From NCBI GenBank assembly GCA_052386495.1, contig JBQTKA010000003.1, positions 124,001 to 188,000 of the forward strand: DNA of 64,000 nucleotides, written 5' to 3'. The notes under the pieces are model-generated. The model saw nothing but the letters and a program-made list of their open reading frames with translations, was not told the DNA's origin and searched no databases. Below are positions 44,747 to 54,073 of the stretch, in pieces. Within the stretch, counting starts at the first letter, position 1. Each line of letters starts with the position of its first letter. The stretch comes from Hyphomicrobium_B sp052386495. Lineage in GTDB: Bacteria > Pseudomonadota > Alphaproteobacteria > Rhizobiales > Hyphomicrobiaceae. A program made the position numbers and the translations under genes.

Positions 44747-46156
44747 GTGACAGATAAAGGCGCCAACAAGATGTGGGGCGGCCGTTTCGCCATGTCTCCG
44801 GCGGAAGTGATGCAGGAGATAAACGCCTCGATCGGCTTCGACAAGCGCTTGGCCCCGCAGGACATCCGCGCCTCTAAAGCGCATGCGGCGATGCTTGCCG
44901 AGGCCGGCATCATCGCCAAATCCGACGCCAAGGAGATCGCCAAGGGGCTGGATCAGGTGTTGGCGGAGATCGAGGCCGGCACGTTCAATTTTTCCCGCGC
45001 GCTCGAAGACGTGCACATGAACGTCGAGAGCCGGTTGAAGGACGTCATCGGCGCGGCGGCGGGACGGCTGCACACGGCGCGTTCGCGCAACGATCAGGTG
45101 GCGACCGATTTCCGGCTCTACGTGCGCGATCAGATCGACGGCGTCGATGCGGCGCTGGCCGGCGTGCAACAGGCGCTTGCGGAAAAAGCGGAAGCGCACG
45201 CCGCAACGGCGATGCCGGGGTTCACGCATCTCCAGCCGGCGCAGCCCGTGACGTTCGGCCATCACCTGCTCGCCTATGTCGAGATGATCGCGCGCGATCG
45301 CGGCCGGTTTCAGGACGCAAGGAAGCGGCTGAACGAATGCCCGCTCGGTTCCGCCGCGCTCGCCGGCACGTCGTTTCCGATCGATCGGCACAAAACGGCG
45401 GAAGCCCTCGGCTTCGATCGGCCGATGGCGAATTCGCTCGACGGCGTCTCGGATCGCGATTTCGCGCTCGAAACGCTCGCCGCAGCGACGATTTGCGCGA
45501 TCCACTTTTCGCGCCTCGCCGAAGAGATCGTCATTTGGATGACGCCGCAATTCGGTTTCGTCAGGCTGTCGGACAAGTTCACGACCGGCTCGTCGATCAT
45601 GCCGCAAAAGCGCAACCCGGACGCCGCCGAACTCTCGCGCGCCAAGGTCGGCCGCATCGCCGGCGCCTTCCAGAGCCTCGCCATGGTGATGAAGGGCCTG
45701 CCGCTCGCCTATTCGAAGGACATGCAGGAGGACAAGGAAGTGGCCTTCGACGCGCTCGAAAGCCTCAAACTCGTCGTCGCCGCGATGGCCGGCATGATCG
45801 CCGATCTCGAACCCGCGCCCGAAGCCATGCGCGCCGCCGCCGGTCGCGGGTATTCGACGGCGACGGACCTCGCCGACTGGCTGGTGCGGGAGCTGAAAAT
45901 GCCGTTCCGCGACGCCCACCACGTCACCGGCTCAATCGTCAAGTCGGCCGAGACGAAGGGCGTGGACCTCGACGCCCTGCCGCTGGCGGACATGCAGAAG
46001 ATCGAGCCGCGCATCACCAAGGCCGTGTTTTCGGTGCTCAGCGTTGAAAATTCAGTCAAAAGCCGGGTCAGCTATGGGGGAACCGCGCCACAGAACGTCC
46101 TCAAAATGGCGCGAAGCTGGCTGAAGCGGTTGGAAAAAGAGCGGGCGAAGGGCTAG
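44747..46156 (+). CDS. argH: Argininosuccinate lyase
   Basis: A 469-residue member of the fumarase/aspartase superfamily catalysing the last step of arginine synthesis. Motifs: MWGGRFAMSPAEVMQEINAS at the N-terminus, HTARSRNDQVATDFRLYVRD, the catalytic-His block FTHLQPAQPVTFGHH, and the superfamily signature GSSIMPQKRNPD near residue 285. The GTG at 44747 has GGAG upstream; an ATG 24 bases later is the alternative. It heads argH-lptM-lysA. Confidence 0.96.
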   Translation: MTDKGANKMWGGRFAMSPAEVMQEINASIGFDKRLAPQDIRASKAHAAMLAEAGIIAKSDAKEIAKGLDQVLAEIEAGTFNFSRALEDVHMNVESRLKDVIGAAAGRLHTARSRNDQVATDFRLYVRDQIDGVDAALAGVQQALAEKAEAHAATAMPGFTHLQPAQPVTFGHHLLAYVEMIARDRGRFQDARKRLNECPLGSAALAGTSFPIDRHKTAEALGFDRPMANSLDGVSDRDFALETLAAATICAIHFSRLAEEIVIWMTPQFGFVRLSDKFTTGSSIMPQKRNPDAAELSRAKVGRIAGAFQSLAMVMKGLPLAYSKDMQEDKEVAFDALESLKLVVAAMAGMIADLEPAPEAMRAAAGRGYSTATDLADWLVRELKMPFRDAHHVTGSIVKSAETKGVDLDALPLADMQKIEPRITKAVFSVLSVENSVKSRVSYGGTAPQNVLKMARSWLKRLEKERAKG

Positions 46157-46223
46157 AATCTCGGTGCAGCGCCGCCTGCCTTGCGGCTGGCGCGCTTGAC
46201 GCATTGGAGCGCACTTGGACGTG

Positions 46224-46442
46224 ATGTCGAACCGTAAAATCGCGAAACCGGCGTTGACCGCAGCTTTGATGCTGGCGGCGCTGGCCGTGAGCGCGTGCGG
46301 CGTCAAGGGGCCGCTCGAGCCGCCCGTCACGGCGCAGGCCGGAGGCGAGGCCAAGAGCGCCGAAGCCGCCGCCGCCGGCGAGAACTCCGCCGCCAAGCCG
46401 AAGCCCCACGAGCCGTTCGTGCTGGATGGGGTGTTGCGGTAG
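46224..46442 (+). CDS. lptM: Small LptM-like lipoprotein
   Basis: A 72-residue lipoprotein with signal and lipobox (AVSACG, Cys near residue 26) followed by GVKGPLEPP, the signature of the LptM/YifL family. LptM helps oxidative maturation of the LptD outer-membrane LPS translocon. The Ala/Glu-rich tail varies between species. It lies between argH and lysA, its usual place in this class. The start at ATG 46224 is preferred over TTG/GTG codons just upstream. Confidence 0.82.
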   Translation: MSNRKIAKPALTAALMLAALAVSACGVKGPLEPPVTAQAGGEAKSAEAAAAGENSAAKPKPHEPFVLDGVLR

Positions 46443-46529
46443 GAACGCCTCGGAACCTCCCGAACGCACTTGCCCTCGGTCCGCTTGTCTCTAAAAGCGA
46501 TCAGCATAGTCCGGTTTCCATCCCACCTC

Positions 46530-46620
46530 GTCATGGCCGCGCAGGCGGCCATCCACGTCCATCGCCCCATCATTCGTGATCCATTTGATGTGCGTGGATT
46601 CCCGCCTTCGCGGGGATGAC
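46530..46620. repeat. GTCATGG...GGATGAC intergenic repeat
   Basis: Starts GTCATGGCCGC, ends GGGGATGAC, with internal short stems (GGCCGC/GCGGCC). Related to the GTCATCC repeats elsewhere in the window. It occupies most of the gap between lptM and lysA. Confidence 0.55.
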
Positions 46621-46658
46621 GGGAATGGGAAGGGGTTTCCGCCAACGGTCGAACGTCG

Positions 46659-47933
46659 ATGCACCACTTCGCCTACCACTCCGGTCAGCTTCACGCCGAA
46701 GACGTCAGCCTTGCGCGCATCGCGGCCGAGGTCGGAACGCCGTTCTATTGCTATTCGACAGCGACGCTGACGCGGCATTACGAGGTGCTGGCCAACGCCT
46801 TTCGCGATCAGGCCGCGCTCATCTGCTACGCCGTCAAAGCCAATTCCAACCAGGCCGTGTTGAAAACGATGGCGCGGCTCGGCGCCGGCATGGACGTCGT
46901 GTCCGAGGGCGAACTGCGCCGCGCGCGCGCCGTGGGCGTTGCGCCGTCGAAGATCATCTTCGCAGGCGTCGGCAAGACGCGCGAAGAAATGGCCTATGCG
47001 CTGAAAGAGGAAATCCTCGGCTTCAATGTCGAGAGCGAGCCGGAGCTGATTGCGCTTTCAGAGGTCGCGTCGTCGCTGAAGAAAACCGCGCGCATCGCAA
47101 TCCGCGTCAATCCTGACGTCGACGCCAAAACCCACGCCAAAATCTCAACCGGCAAATCGGAGAACAAGTTCGGCGTGCCGTACGCCGATGCGCGCGAACT
47201 TTACGCCGAAGCGGCGAAGCTGCCCGGCGTCAAGATTGCGGGCATTCACATGCATATCGGCAGCCAGATCACCGACCTCGCGCCGTTCCGGGACGCGTTC
47301 CGCCGACTGCGTGACCTGGCGCTCGTCCTCAAGGCCGACGGCGTCGCGCTCGAGCATCTCGACATCGGCGGCGGCCTTGGCGTGCCCTATCGCAACGGCA
47401 CCGACGCGCCGCCGCACCCGGACGACTACGCGGCCGTCGTGAAAGAAACCCTCGGCGATCTTGGTTTGAAGTTGGTGCTGGAGCCCGGCCGCATGATCGC
47501 AGCTAACGCCGGCGTGCTCGTCACGCGCGTCGTCTACGTCAAGGAGGGCGCCGACAAGACGTTCGCCATCGTCGATGCGGCCATGAACGATCTGATCCGC
47601 CCGACGCTGTACGACGCGCATCACGACATCTGGCCGGTCGAAGAAGCGAAGGCGGCGATGGCGCCCATGCAGCAGGACATCGTCGGCCCGGTCTGCGAAA
47701 CCGGCGATTATCTGGCCGAGGATCGCGCACTGCCGCCGCTCGCGCCCGGCGATCTGCTCGCGGTGATGACGGCAGGGGCTTATGGCGCGGCGATGGCCTC
47801 GACGTACAACACCCGGCCGTTGATCCCCGAAGTGATGGTCAACGGGGCGGCCTACGCCGTTGTCCGCCCGCGGCCAAGCTATGAGGCTTTGATCGGCGCC
47901 GACCGGCTGCCGGATTGGCTCGCCAAGGGCTGA
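46659..47933 (+). CDS. lysA: Diaminopimelate decarboxylase
   Basis: A 424-residue PLP enzyme making lysine from meso-diaminopimelate. The fold-III start CYAVKANSN places the PLP lysine at about residue 60. HMHIGSQITD, the glycine-rich phosphate loop DIGGGLGVPY, LEPGRMIAANAG, and the C-terminal ETGDYLAEDR block with the catalytic Cys region are all present. Together with DapD and DapE in this window it completes much of the succinylase lysine route. A TIGR02302-family gene follows 78 bases downstream. Confidence 0.96.
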   Translation: MHHFAYHSGQLHAEDVSLARIAAEVGTPFYCYSTATLTRHYEVLANAFRDQAALICYAVKANSNQAVLKTMARLGAGMDVVSEGELRRARAVGVAPSKIIFAGVGKTREEMAYALKEEILGFNVESEPELIALSEVASSLKKTARIAIRVNPDVDAKTHAKISTGKSENKFGVPYADARELYAEAAKLPGVKIAGIHMHIGSQITDLAPFRDAFRRLRDLALVLKADGVALEHLDIGGGLGVPYRNGTDAPPHPDDYAAVVKETLGDLGLKLVLEPGRMIAANAGVLVTRVVYVKEGADKTFAIVDAAMNDLIRPTLYDAHHDIWPVEEAKAAMAPMQQDIVGPVCETGDYLAEDRALPPLAPGDLLAVMTAGAYGAAMASTYNTRPLIPEVMVNGAAYAVVRPRPSYEALIGADRLPDWLAKG

Positions 47934-48011
47934 ATTCAGGGCGCTCGCGCAGCCCTCAACCCTTTCATTTTGTTAAGGTGCGGGCGCTCTTCACCGTGAT
48001 ACCCTTGTCGA

Positions 48012-50708
48012 ATGGCCGATCTCGATGCGAACGCCCCAGACCCGGCGACGACCCGCGCGTTTGCGCGCAAGGTGCGCCTGAGCACGTGGGCGCTGTTTTT
48101 CGAACGGCTCTGGCCGCGATTTTGGGTCTTGCTCGGCGTCATCGCGGCGTTTGTTGGCGTCTCCTTCGCCGGCGTCTGGCCGACGCTCGCGCCGTTGACG
48201 CACCAGATTCTGCTAGGCGCCTATGCGCTGGCGGCCGCCGCCGCTCTCGTCTACGCCGTGCGCGCGCCCTGGCCGTCGCGCGAAGAAGCAATCCGTCGTA
48301 TCGAACGACGCTCCGGCGTGCCGCACCGGCCGGCGTCGTCCTACGAGGACACGCTGTCGGCACAGAGCGCCCACGCCGACACCGGCGTCATCTGGCAGGC
48401 GCATCGCGAGCGCCTCGCCCGCGCCATTCAGCGCTTGAAGGTCGGCACGCCGAGCCCGCGCGCCGACCGCTTCGATCCCTTCGCCTTTCGCGCGCTTGCC
48501 ATGCTCTTGCTCATCCCGGCGGCGCTGCTCGCGACCGGCAGCCTGACCGACCGCTTCGCCTCGGCCTTCCGCTTCGGCGGCGGGCATCTCGGGGCCGACG
48601 CCCGCCTTGACGCCTGGGTGACGCCGCCGCCCTACACCGCGCTGCCCCCTGTTCTTCTCGCCGATGGCGGACAGACCAAACCAGCCGAGGACAACGCCAA
48701 GGGCAAACTGATCGAAGTGCCGGAACGCAGCCTGCTGACGCTGCGCGGCGCAGGGTTCGGCGGATCGGGACTGTCGATCGAAGTCTTGAACGAAGGCGCG
48801 GCTGGACCGGAGATGGTGGCGGCTGCGCCCGCAAAAAAAGACGACAAGGCGGCAATTGCGGAAGTGCGCTACGAACTCAAGCGCAGCGCCATCGTCCGCG
48901 CGCTGGCGGGCTCGCGCGAGCTTGGCCAGTGGACGTTTGGCGTCATCCCTGACATCGCCCCGAAAATTGCGCTCTCGAAACCGCTCGACCGCACGCCGCG
49001 CGGCTCACTCAAGCTCGCCTACACCGCCGAAGACGACTACGGCGTCGCCTCGGCGGCGGCGAAGGTGCGCCAGAGCGCGCCTAAGCCGGGCGACCCGTCG
49101 CGCGCCTGGGCCAAGGCGCCGGAGTTGACCGGTCCGCGTCTGCCGCTCGAACGCCCTCCGGTGCTCGATCTCAAACTGCCGCGTCCCGGCGCCAAGACGG
49201 TTGACGCCTCGACGCTGCTCGAACTCGGCGCGCATCCCTGGGCCGGACAGCGCGTCGAACTCTGGCTTGAAGCGACCGATGTCGGCGGCAATATCGGCCG
49301 CAGCGCGCCGGTGGAATTGGTGCTGCCGGCGCGCCGCTTCACCAAGCCGCTTGCGCGCGCGCTGATCGAGCAGAGGCGCAAATTGGCAGAAGATTCGCGC
49401 AATCGGCCGAACGTCGCGCGCGCGCTCAACGCGCTGGCCATCGAGCCGGAAGACTTCATCAAATCGTCGTCAGTCTTCCTGAACTTGCGCTCGCTGCATT
49501 ACCGGCTCGCGTCGTCGGGCGGGCGCGCGACAATCAAGGAGTCTGTCGACCAGCTTTGGAATCTCGCGCTTCTCGTAGAGGACGGCGCGCTGTCGGAAGC
49601 CGAGCGGGCGCTGAAAGACGCACAGGACAAGCTCTCCGACGCCTTGCAGAAAGGCGCCGATGACGAAGAACTGCAGCAGCTGATGGCGGAGCTGAAACAG
49701 AAGCTCAACGACTACCTCAACGAAATGCAGAAACAGGCGGCCGAGAACCAGCAGCCGGGCGACGAGCAGCAGCAGGGCGAAGAACTCGCCCAGCAAGACG
49801 TCGACGAGATGATGAACGAGCTGGAGAAATCCGCGCGCGAAGGCTCGCGCGAAGACGCCGAGAAGATGCTTTCAGAGCTTCGCGAGCTGATGGACCGCCT
49901 GCAGGCCGGCACGCCTGAGCAGAAGGCCGAGCAGCAGCGCGCGCAGGAGATGATGAAGAAGCTCAATCAGCTGGGCAACATCGCGGGCAAGCAGCAGAAG
50001 CTGATGGACGAGACGTACAACGAACAGAAGAAGCCGGGACAGGACGGCGATCCGGTGCAGGGCGACAAGAATTCCGGCGATCAGACCGGGCAGAACCAGC
50101 GGCAGGGCAAGTCCGGGCAGCAGGGCCAGCAGCGCGGCCAGCAGTCCGACACCGGCCCGTCAAGCGGGCAGGAACTCGGCGGCGAAAAGCAGGCTCAGGG
50201 CGAGCAGGGCCAGGGCCCGAGCGGCAAGAACGGCGACAACCCGGGTAAGCTCGGTTTGAAGGAGCGCCAAGCGCAACTTCGCCAGCAGCTCGACCAACTT
50301 CAAAAAGAGTTGGAGCAAATGGGCGTCGGCGATCCTGACAAGCTCGGTCAGGCTGAAGACGCGATGGGCAAGGCCGAAGACGCGCTCGAACAGGGCGATA
50401 TGGAGGAGGCCGCGCAACAGCAAGCCGAGGCGCTCGACAAGATGCGCGAAGGCGCGCAGGCGATGACCGAGCAGATGCAGAAGAACGCCCAGCAGAAAGT
50501 CGGCAAAGGCGGCGACCAGCCGCGCGATCCGCTAGGGCGACCGCAACGCTCGCAAGGGCCTGATCTCGGCACATCGGTGAAGGTGCCGGGCGCCATCGAC
50601 GCCCAGCGCGCCCGCGAAATTCTCGATGAGTTGCGCAAGCGCTCGGGCGAGAGCCTGCGTCCGCCGGTCGAACTCGATTACATCGACCGGTTGCTGCGGC
50701 GATTTTAG
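48012..50708 (+). CDS. TIGR02302/DUF4175 family membrane protein
   Basis: An 898-residue alphaproteobacterial protein. The N-terminus has two membrane helices (about 35-55 and 65-85), and a third hydrophobic stretch lies near 160-180. The extracytoplasmic middle (about 190-440) holds an Ig-like segment. From about 520 the chain is extremely Gln/Glu/Lys-rich and coiled-coil-like, with repeated QQ/GQ runs (about 570-750). It ends with a conserved VKVPGAIDAQRAREILDELRKRS block and a basic C-terminus. Function is unknown; the family is usually found next to lysA, as here. Confidence 0.88.
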   Translation: MADLDANAPDPATTRAFARKVRLSTWALFFERLWPRFWVLLGVIAAFVGVSFAGVWPTLAPLTHQILLGAYALAAAAALVYAVRAPWPSREEAIRRIERRSGVPHRPASSYEDTLSAQSAHADTGVIWQAHRERLARAIQRLKVGTPSPRADRFDPFAFRALAMLLLIPAALLATGSLTDRFASAFRFGGGHLGADARLDAWVTPPPYTALPPVLLADGGQTKPAEDNAKGKLIEVPERSLLTLRGAGFGGSGLSIEVLNEGAAGPEMVAAAPAKKDDKAAIAEVRYELKRSAIVRALAGSRELGQWTFGVIPDIAPKIALSKPLDRTPRGSLKLAYTAEDDYGVASAAAKVRQSAPKPGDPSRAWAKAPELTGPRLPLERPPVLDLKLPRPGAKTVDASTLLELGAHPWAGQRVELWLEATDVGGNIGRSAPVELVLPARRFTKPLARALIEQRRKLAEDSRNRPNVARALNALAIEPEDFIKSSSVFLNLRSLHYRLASSGGRATIKESVDQLWNLALLVEDGALSEAERALKDAQDKLSDALQKGADDEELQQLMAELKQKLNDYLNEMQKQAAENQQPGDEQQQGEELAQQDVDEMMNELEKSAREGSREDAEKMLSELRELMDRLQAGTPEQKAEQQRAQEMMKKLNQLGNIAGKQQKLMDETYNEQKKPGQDGDPVQGDKNSGDQTGQNQRQGKSGQQGQQRGQQSDTGPSSGQELGGEKQAQGEQGQGPSGKNGDNPGKLGLKERQAQLRQQLDQLQKELEQMGVGDPDKLGQAEDAMGKAEDALEQGDMEEAAQQQAEALDKMREGAQAMTEQMQKNAQQKVGKGGDQPRDPLGRPQRSQGPDLGTSVKVPGAIDAQRAREILDELRKRSGESLRPPVELDYIDRLLRRF

Positions 50709-51029
50709 TTGGCGCTTCGAAAGTGGGTACCGGATCGCGATGCACGGCATCGCGTCCGGGATGACAAGTTTAGGGAGTGAACTTGCTGCGGTTCGCTTCA
50801 ATGCGCTTCGATTCAGCTTCGCGGAACCGGCCGGAATGCGCGGAGCGCCGGCGGGCGGTGTGCCGTTGAACTGAACTTGTCATCCCGGCCGAAGCGAAGT
50901 GACGAGCCGGGACCTAGGGTTCAACGCGTGATCTGAGCCATGCTGCTCTGGGTCCCCCGGATCACGTCCGGGGCATCGCGATGCACGGCATCGCGTCCGG
51001 GATGACAAATGTGGCTTGGCCTTAGCGGC
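50709..51029. repeat. Intergenic region filled with repeats
   Basis: 321 bases with no gene. A 34-nt unit (ATCGCGATGCACGGCATCGC, then GTCCGGGATGACAA) occurs twice, at 50733-50766 and 50975-51008. A unit bounded by GTCATCC/GGATGAC spans 50879-51006. Between them, at 50800-50850, is a CGCTTCG...CCGGCCGG segment related to the one beside the 41-nt element at 40690. Confidence 0.75.
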
Positions 51030-52160
51030 TCATTTGAAGTGCTTCGACAGCTTCAAGCCCTGGCCTTGATAATTCGATTTGAGGTCGCGTCCGTAGACGA
51101 GATCGGGCAATTCCGTCATGCGCTCGTAGACCAGCCGACCGATGATCTGGCCGTGCTCAAGGATGAACGGCACCTTGTGCGAGCGCACTTCGAGCACCAC
51201 GCGCGAACCCTTTCCTCCAGCCGCGACGTGGCCGAAGCCGGGATCGATAAAGCCGGCATAGTGCACGCGAAACTCTCCGACGAGAGGATTGAACGGCACC
51301 ATCTCGGCGGCGTGCGTTGGCGGCACGTTCACCGACTCTTTCGAGGCGAGGATGTAGAACTGATCGGGATCGAGGATGAGCCGCTGCTTGCCGCGCGTGA
51401 AGATAGGGTCCCAGTAGTCCTCGATCGCGCAGCTCGCCGGCTTGTCGACGTCGACGACGCCGGTGTGTCGGCGGGCCCGGTAGCCGATAAGTCCGTTCAC
51501 ATCGCCGGCGAGATCGACGGAAAGCGCGACGCCGCCTGAAATGTCGGCGTCATCGGACGATACGAGTCGCTCGCGCCGATGTAATTCAGCCAAAGTCGCG
51601 TCGCTGTCGGTCGCAACGCCGACGCGAAAGCGAATTTGCGACAGGCGCGAACCCTTACGCACCACGATCGGAAACGTCTGCGGGCAGATCTCTGCAAACA
51701 GCGGCCCCTTGTAACCCGCCGGAATGCGATCGAAAGCGGAGACGCCGTCGGCAATCACGCGCGTGAACACGTCGAGGCGTCCCGTCGAACTTTTCGGGTT
51801 GGCGGACGCTTCGACGCCCAGAGGAAGACTAAGGCTCTCAAGCAGCGGCACGATGTAAACGCAGCCCGTCTCCAAGACGGCGCCCTGGCTGAGGCTGATC
51901 GTATGCAGAGCAAGATCATCGAGCTTCGCCTGCACGCGCCCTCCCGGCTGCGGCAAGAAACTGGCGCGCACGCGATAGGCGACGGGACCCAAGCGCAGAT
52001 CGAGGCTTGCCGGCTGCAGCTGTCCCTCGGCCGCTGGTTCGGCAAGCGCCAACGCGCCGGAGGCGATCATGCGCGCGACGGCCTGGGACGGCAAAATGCC
52101 CGATGGCGCCGGTGCGCCGGGCTTGGCGAATGCGTCGGCTTTTCCGGCTGTTTTTGCCAC
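51030..52160 (-). CDS. dcd: 2'-Deoxycytidine 5'-triphosphate deaminase (long alphaproteobacterial form)
   Basis: Deaminates dCTP to dUTP for thymidylate synthesis. The 376 residues are about twice the usual approximately 190 and consist of two fused Dcd/dUTPase-fold halves, the known alphaproteobacterial form. N-half: GILPSQAVARMIASGAL, QLQPASLDLRLG, ANPKSSTGRLDVFTRVIADG. C-half: AEMVPFNPLVGEFRVHYAGFIDPGFGH and a C-terminal KLSKHF. It diverges from metZ; the intervening 229 bases hold the metZ promoter, SAM-II riboswitch and terminator. Confidence 0.93.
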   Translation of the reverse strand: MAKTAGKADAFAKPGAPAPSGILPSQAVARMIASGALALAEPAAEGQLQPASLDLRLGPVAYRVRASFLPQPGGRVQAKLDDLALHTISLSQGAVLETGCVYIVPLLESLSLPLGVEASANPKSSTGRLDVFTRVIADGVSAFDRIPAGYKGPLFAEICPQTFPIVVRKGSRLSQIRFRVGVATDSDATLAELHRRERLVSSDDADISGGVALSVDLAGDVNGLIGYRARRHTGVVDVDKPASCAIEDYWDPIFTRGKQRLILDPDQFYILASKESVNVPPTHAAEMVPFNPLVGEFRVHYAGFIDPGFGHVAAGGKGSRVVLEVRSHKVPFILEHGQIIGRLVYERMTELPDLVYGRDLKSNYQGQGLKLSKHFK

Positions 52161-52202
52161 TTCGTCCTCAGGTTAAGTCGTTCGCTTTAACCGATGGGGC
52201 TC

Positions 52203-52232
52203 TTGACGCCAAGGGCGCCGAACGAGTATCCC
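52203..52232 (+). promoter_or_regulatory. Probable promoter of the SAM-II/metZ transcript
   Basis: TTGACG (52203-52208), 18-base spacer, TATCCC (52227-52232). The predicted start near 52239 is just before the riboswitch. Confidence 0.5.
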
Positions 52233-52242
52233 CGGGCGATCA

Positions 52243-52298
52243 ATCGTGGACCTTTGGCCGGCCGGCTTGCAGCCACGTTAAACAAATCGCTAAAGAGG
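52243..52298 (+). promoter_or_regulatory. SAM-II riboswitch
   Basis: Matches the alphaproteobacterial metA/SAM-II aptamer in order and sequence. The first stem is CGTGG (52245-52249) with CCACG (52273-52277). A CTTGCAGCCACGTTAAACAA core and the 3' GCTAAAGAGG segment pair back to CCTTT in the loop to form the H-type pseudoknot. It binds S-adenosylmethionine and here should lower metZ expression when SAM is plentiful. The downstream terminator at 52325 suggests transcriptional control. Confidence 0.88.
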
Positions 52299-52324
52299 CC
52301 GAGTGCGCACCCGGTTTCCCGCGC

Positions 52325-52365
52325 CCGGCTTTTATCGCCGGCGCCGTCAGGAAGCCGGTTTTTTT
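52325..52365 (+). terminator. Terminator between SAM-II riboswitch and metZ
   Basis: Stem CCGGCTT (52325-52331) with AAGCCGG (52352-52358), inner pairing in the loop (CGCCGGCG), then seven T. It ends 25 bases before the metZ start, so it is positioned as a riboswitch-controlled attenuator. Confidence 0.8.
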
Positions 52366-52389
52366 ATTGGCGCGAAAGGCTCCGCCCCG

Positions 52390-53595
52390 ATGGCGAACAA
52401 GGACAAAAGTCGCGAGGCCGCGTGGCGTCCCGAGACGCAGCTGGTGCACGGCGGGGTCGTGCGCTCGCACTTCGGAGAGACGTCGGAAGCGCTCTTTCTG
52501 ACGCAGGGCTACGTCTACGACAACGCCGAGCAGGCGGAAGCCCGCTTCAAACAGGAAGACCCGGGCTTTCAATACTCGCGCTTCGGCAATCCGACGATCT
52601 CGATGTTTGAGGATCGTTTGCGGCTGCTCGAAGGCGCGGAGGATTGCCGCGCCACGGCGACCGGCATGGCCGCCGTCACCGCCGCGATGCTCTCCTACAT
52701 GACGACCGGCGATCACGTCGTCGCCGCGAAGGCGCTGTTCGGATCGTGCCGCTACATCGTCGAGACGCTGTGTCCGCGGTTCGGCATCGCGTGCACGCTT
52801 ATCGACGGAGGCGACCTCGACCAATGGCGCAGCGCGATCCGGCCCACCACGAAGATGTTCTTCTTCGAGACGCCGTCCAATCCGAACCTCGATCTCGTCG
52901 ACATCAAGGCCGTCAGCGCCATCGGTCGCGAGAAGGGCATCCTGACGATCGTCGATAACGTGTTCGCGACGCCGATGTTGCAGCGTCCGCTCGCGCTCGG
53001 CGCCGATATCGTCGTCTACTCGACGACGAAGCATATCGATGGGCAGGGCCGGTGCCTCGGCGGCGCGGTGCTGGCTTCGTCCGACTTCATTACGAAGTAC
53101 GTGCAGGATTGGGTGCGCCAGACCGGCCCCTCGATCAGCCCGTTCAACGCCTGGGTGATGCTGAAAGGACTCGAAACGTTGCCCGTGCGCGTCAAGGCGC
53201 AATGCGCGACCGCGGCAGTCGTCGCTGACGCTCTGGCCGGGATCGACGGCGTCACGCGCGTGCTCTATCCTGGCCGCGCCGACCATCCGCAGGCGGCGCT
53301 CGCACACGCGCAGATGCCGGGCGGCGGGCAGATGATCGCCTTTGAAGTCGCCGGCGGCAAAGCGGCCGCGTTCCGGGCGCTGAACGCGCTGCGCTTAATC
53401 CTGATTTCAAACAATCTCGGCGACGCCAAAAGCATCGTCACCCACCCCGCAACGACCACGCATTTCAAGTTAACGCCGCCACAACGGGCCGAACTGGGCA
53501 TCACAGACGGCATGATCCGGCTGTCGGTAGGGCTTGAAGCGGCGGAAGATTTGATTGACGATCTCACGCAGGCGATGCGCGCCGCCCAAATCTGA
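52390..53595 (+). CDS. metZ: O-succinylhomoserine sulfhydrylase
   Basis: A 401-residue PLP enzyme of the Cys/Met-metabolism family that makes homocysteine directly from O-succinylhomoserine and sulfide. Signs: TQLVHGG, the Y-S-R-x-x-NPT motif (FQYSRFGNPT), the family motif FFFETPSNPNLDLVDI, and the PLP-lysine block YSTTKHIDGQGRCLGG. GTSIVTHPATTTH-type sequence (SIVTHPATTTH) lies near the C-terminus. The ATG at 52390 follows a leader with a SAM-II riboswitch. apaG is 14 bases downstream. Confidence 0.94.
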   Translation: MANKDKSREAAWRPETQLVHGGVVRSHFGETSEALFLTQGYVYDNAEQAEARFKQEDPGFQYSRFGNPTISMFEDRLRLLEGAEDCRATATGMAAVTAAMLSYMTTGDHVVAAKALFGSCRYIVETLCPRFGIACTLIDGGDLDQWRSAIRPTTKMFFFETPSNPNLDLVDIKAVSAIGREKGILTIVDNVFATPMLQRPLALGADIVVYSTTKHIDGQGRCLGGAVLASSDFITKYVQDWVRQTGPSISPFNAWVMLKGLETLPVRVKAQCATAAVVADALAGIDGVTRVLYPGRADHPQAALAHAQMPGGGQMIAFEVAGGKAAAFRALNALRLILISNNLGDAKSIVTHPATTTHFKLTPPQRAELGITDGMIRLSVGLEAAEDLIDDLTQAMRAAQI

Positions 53596-53609
53596 GCTAA
53601 GTGACGTTC

Positions 53610-54062
53610 ATGACCAAAGAGACCGCCAGCTTGGCCAAGAAGAAGCTGCAAAAGCAGACGGACCGGCATGCCTACGAAGCCGTGACGCGCGGCATCCGGA
53701 TTCGCGTCGAGCCGCGCTACATGGAAGAGCAATCGTCGCCCGAGGATGGGCATTTCGTCTGGTCTTATGCGGTCGAGATCAATAACGACGGCGGCGAGAC
53801 GGTGCAGCTCAAGACGCGCACGTGGCGCATCACCGATGCGCTCGGCCGCACAGAGGAAGTGCGCGGGCCCGGCGTCGTCGGCCAGACTCCGGTGATCCCG
53901 CCCGGCGGCTCGTTCAACTACACCTCGGGCTGCCCGTTGAAGACGCCGCAGGGCATTATGGTCGGCAGCTACCAGATGGCGGACGAAGCCGGAGTGATGT
54001 TCGACGTCGCGATCCCCGCGTTCTCGCTCGACAGTCCATACACGCAGCGCTCGATGAACTAG
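53610..54062 (+). CDS. apaG: ApaG (Co2+/Mg2+ efflux-associated) protein
   Basis: A 150-residue protein with an FnIII-like beta-sandwich. The family motifs RIRVEPRYMEEQSSPEDG, VWSYAVEINN, LKTRTWRITDALGR, VRGPGVVGQTPVIPPGG and SGCPLKTPQGIMVGSYQM are all present. The cellular role is poorly defined (linked to metal efflux and diadenosine tetraphosphate genes). I use the ATG at 53610; a GTG 9 bases earlier is possible. It probably shares the metZ transcript, and argE follows after 11 bases. Confidence 0.93.
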   Translation: MTKETASLAKKKLQKQTDRHAYEAVTRGIRIRVEPRYMEEQSSPEDGHFVWSYAVEINNDGGETVQLKTRTWRITDALGRTEEVRGPGVVGQTPVIPPGGSFNYTSGCPLKTPQGIMVGSYQMADEAGVMFDVAIPAFSLDSPYTQRSMN

Positions 54063-54073
54063 GACGATCGCGG

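Noticed and set aside
52170..52196. TTAA pair near dcd/metZ considered as a CtrA site
   Set aside because: Spacing is 10 bases, not 7.
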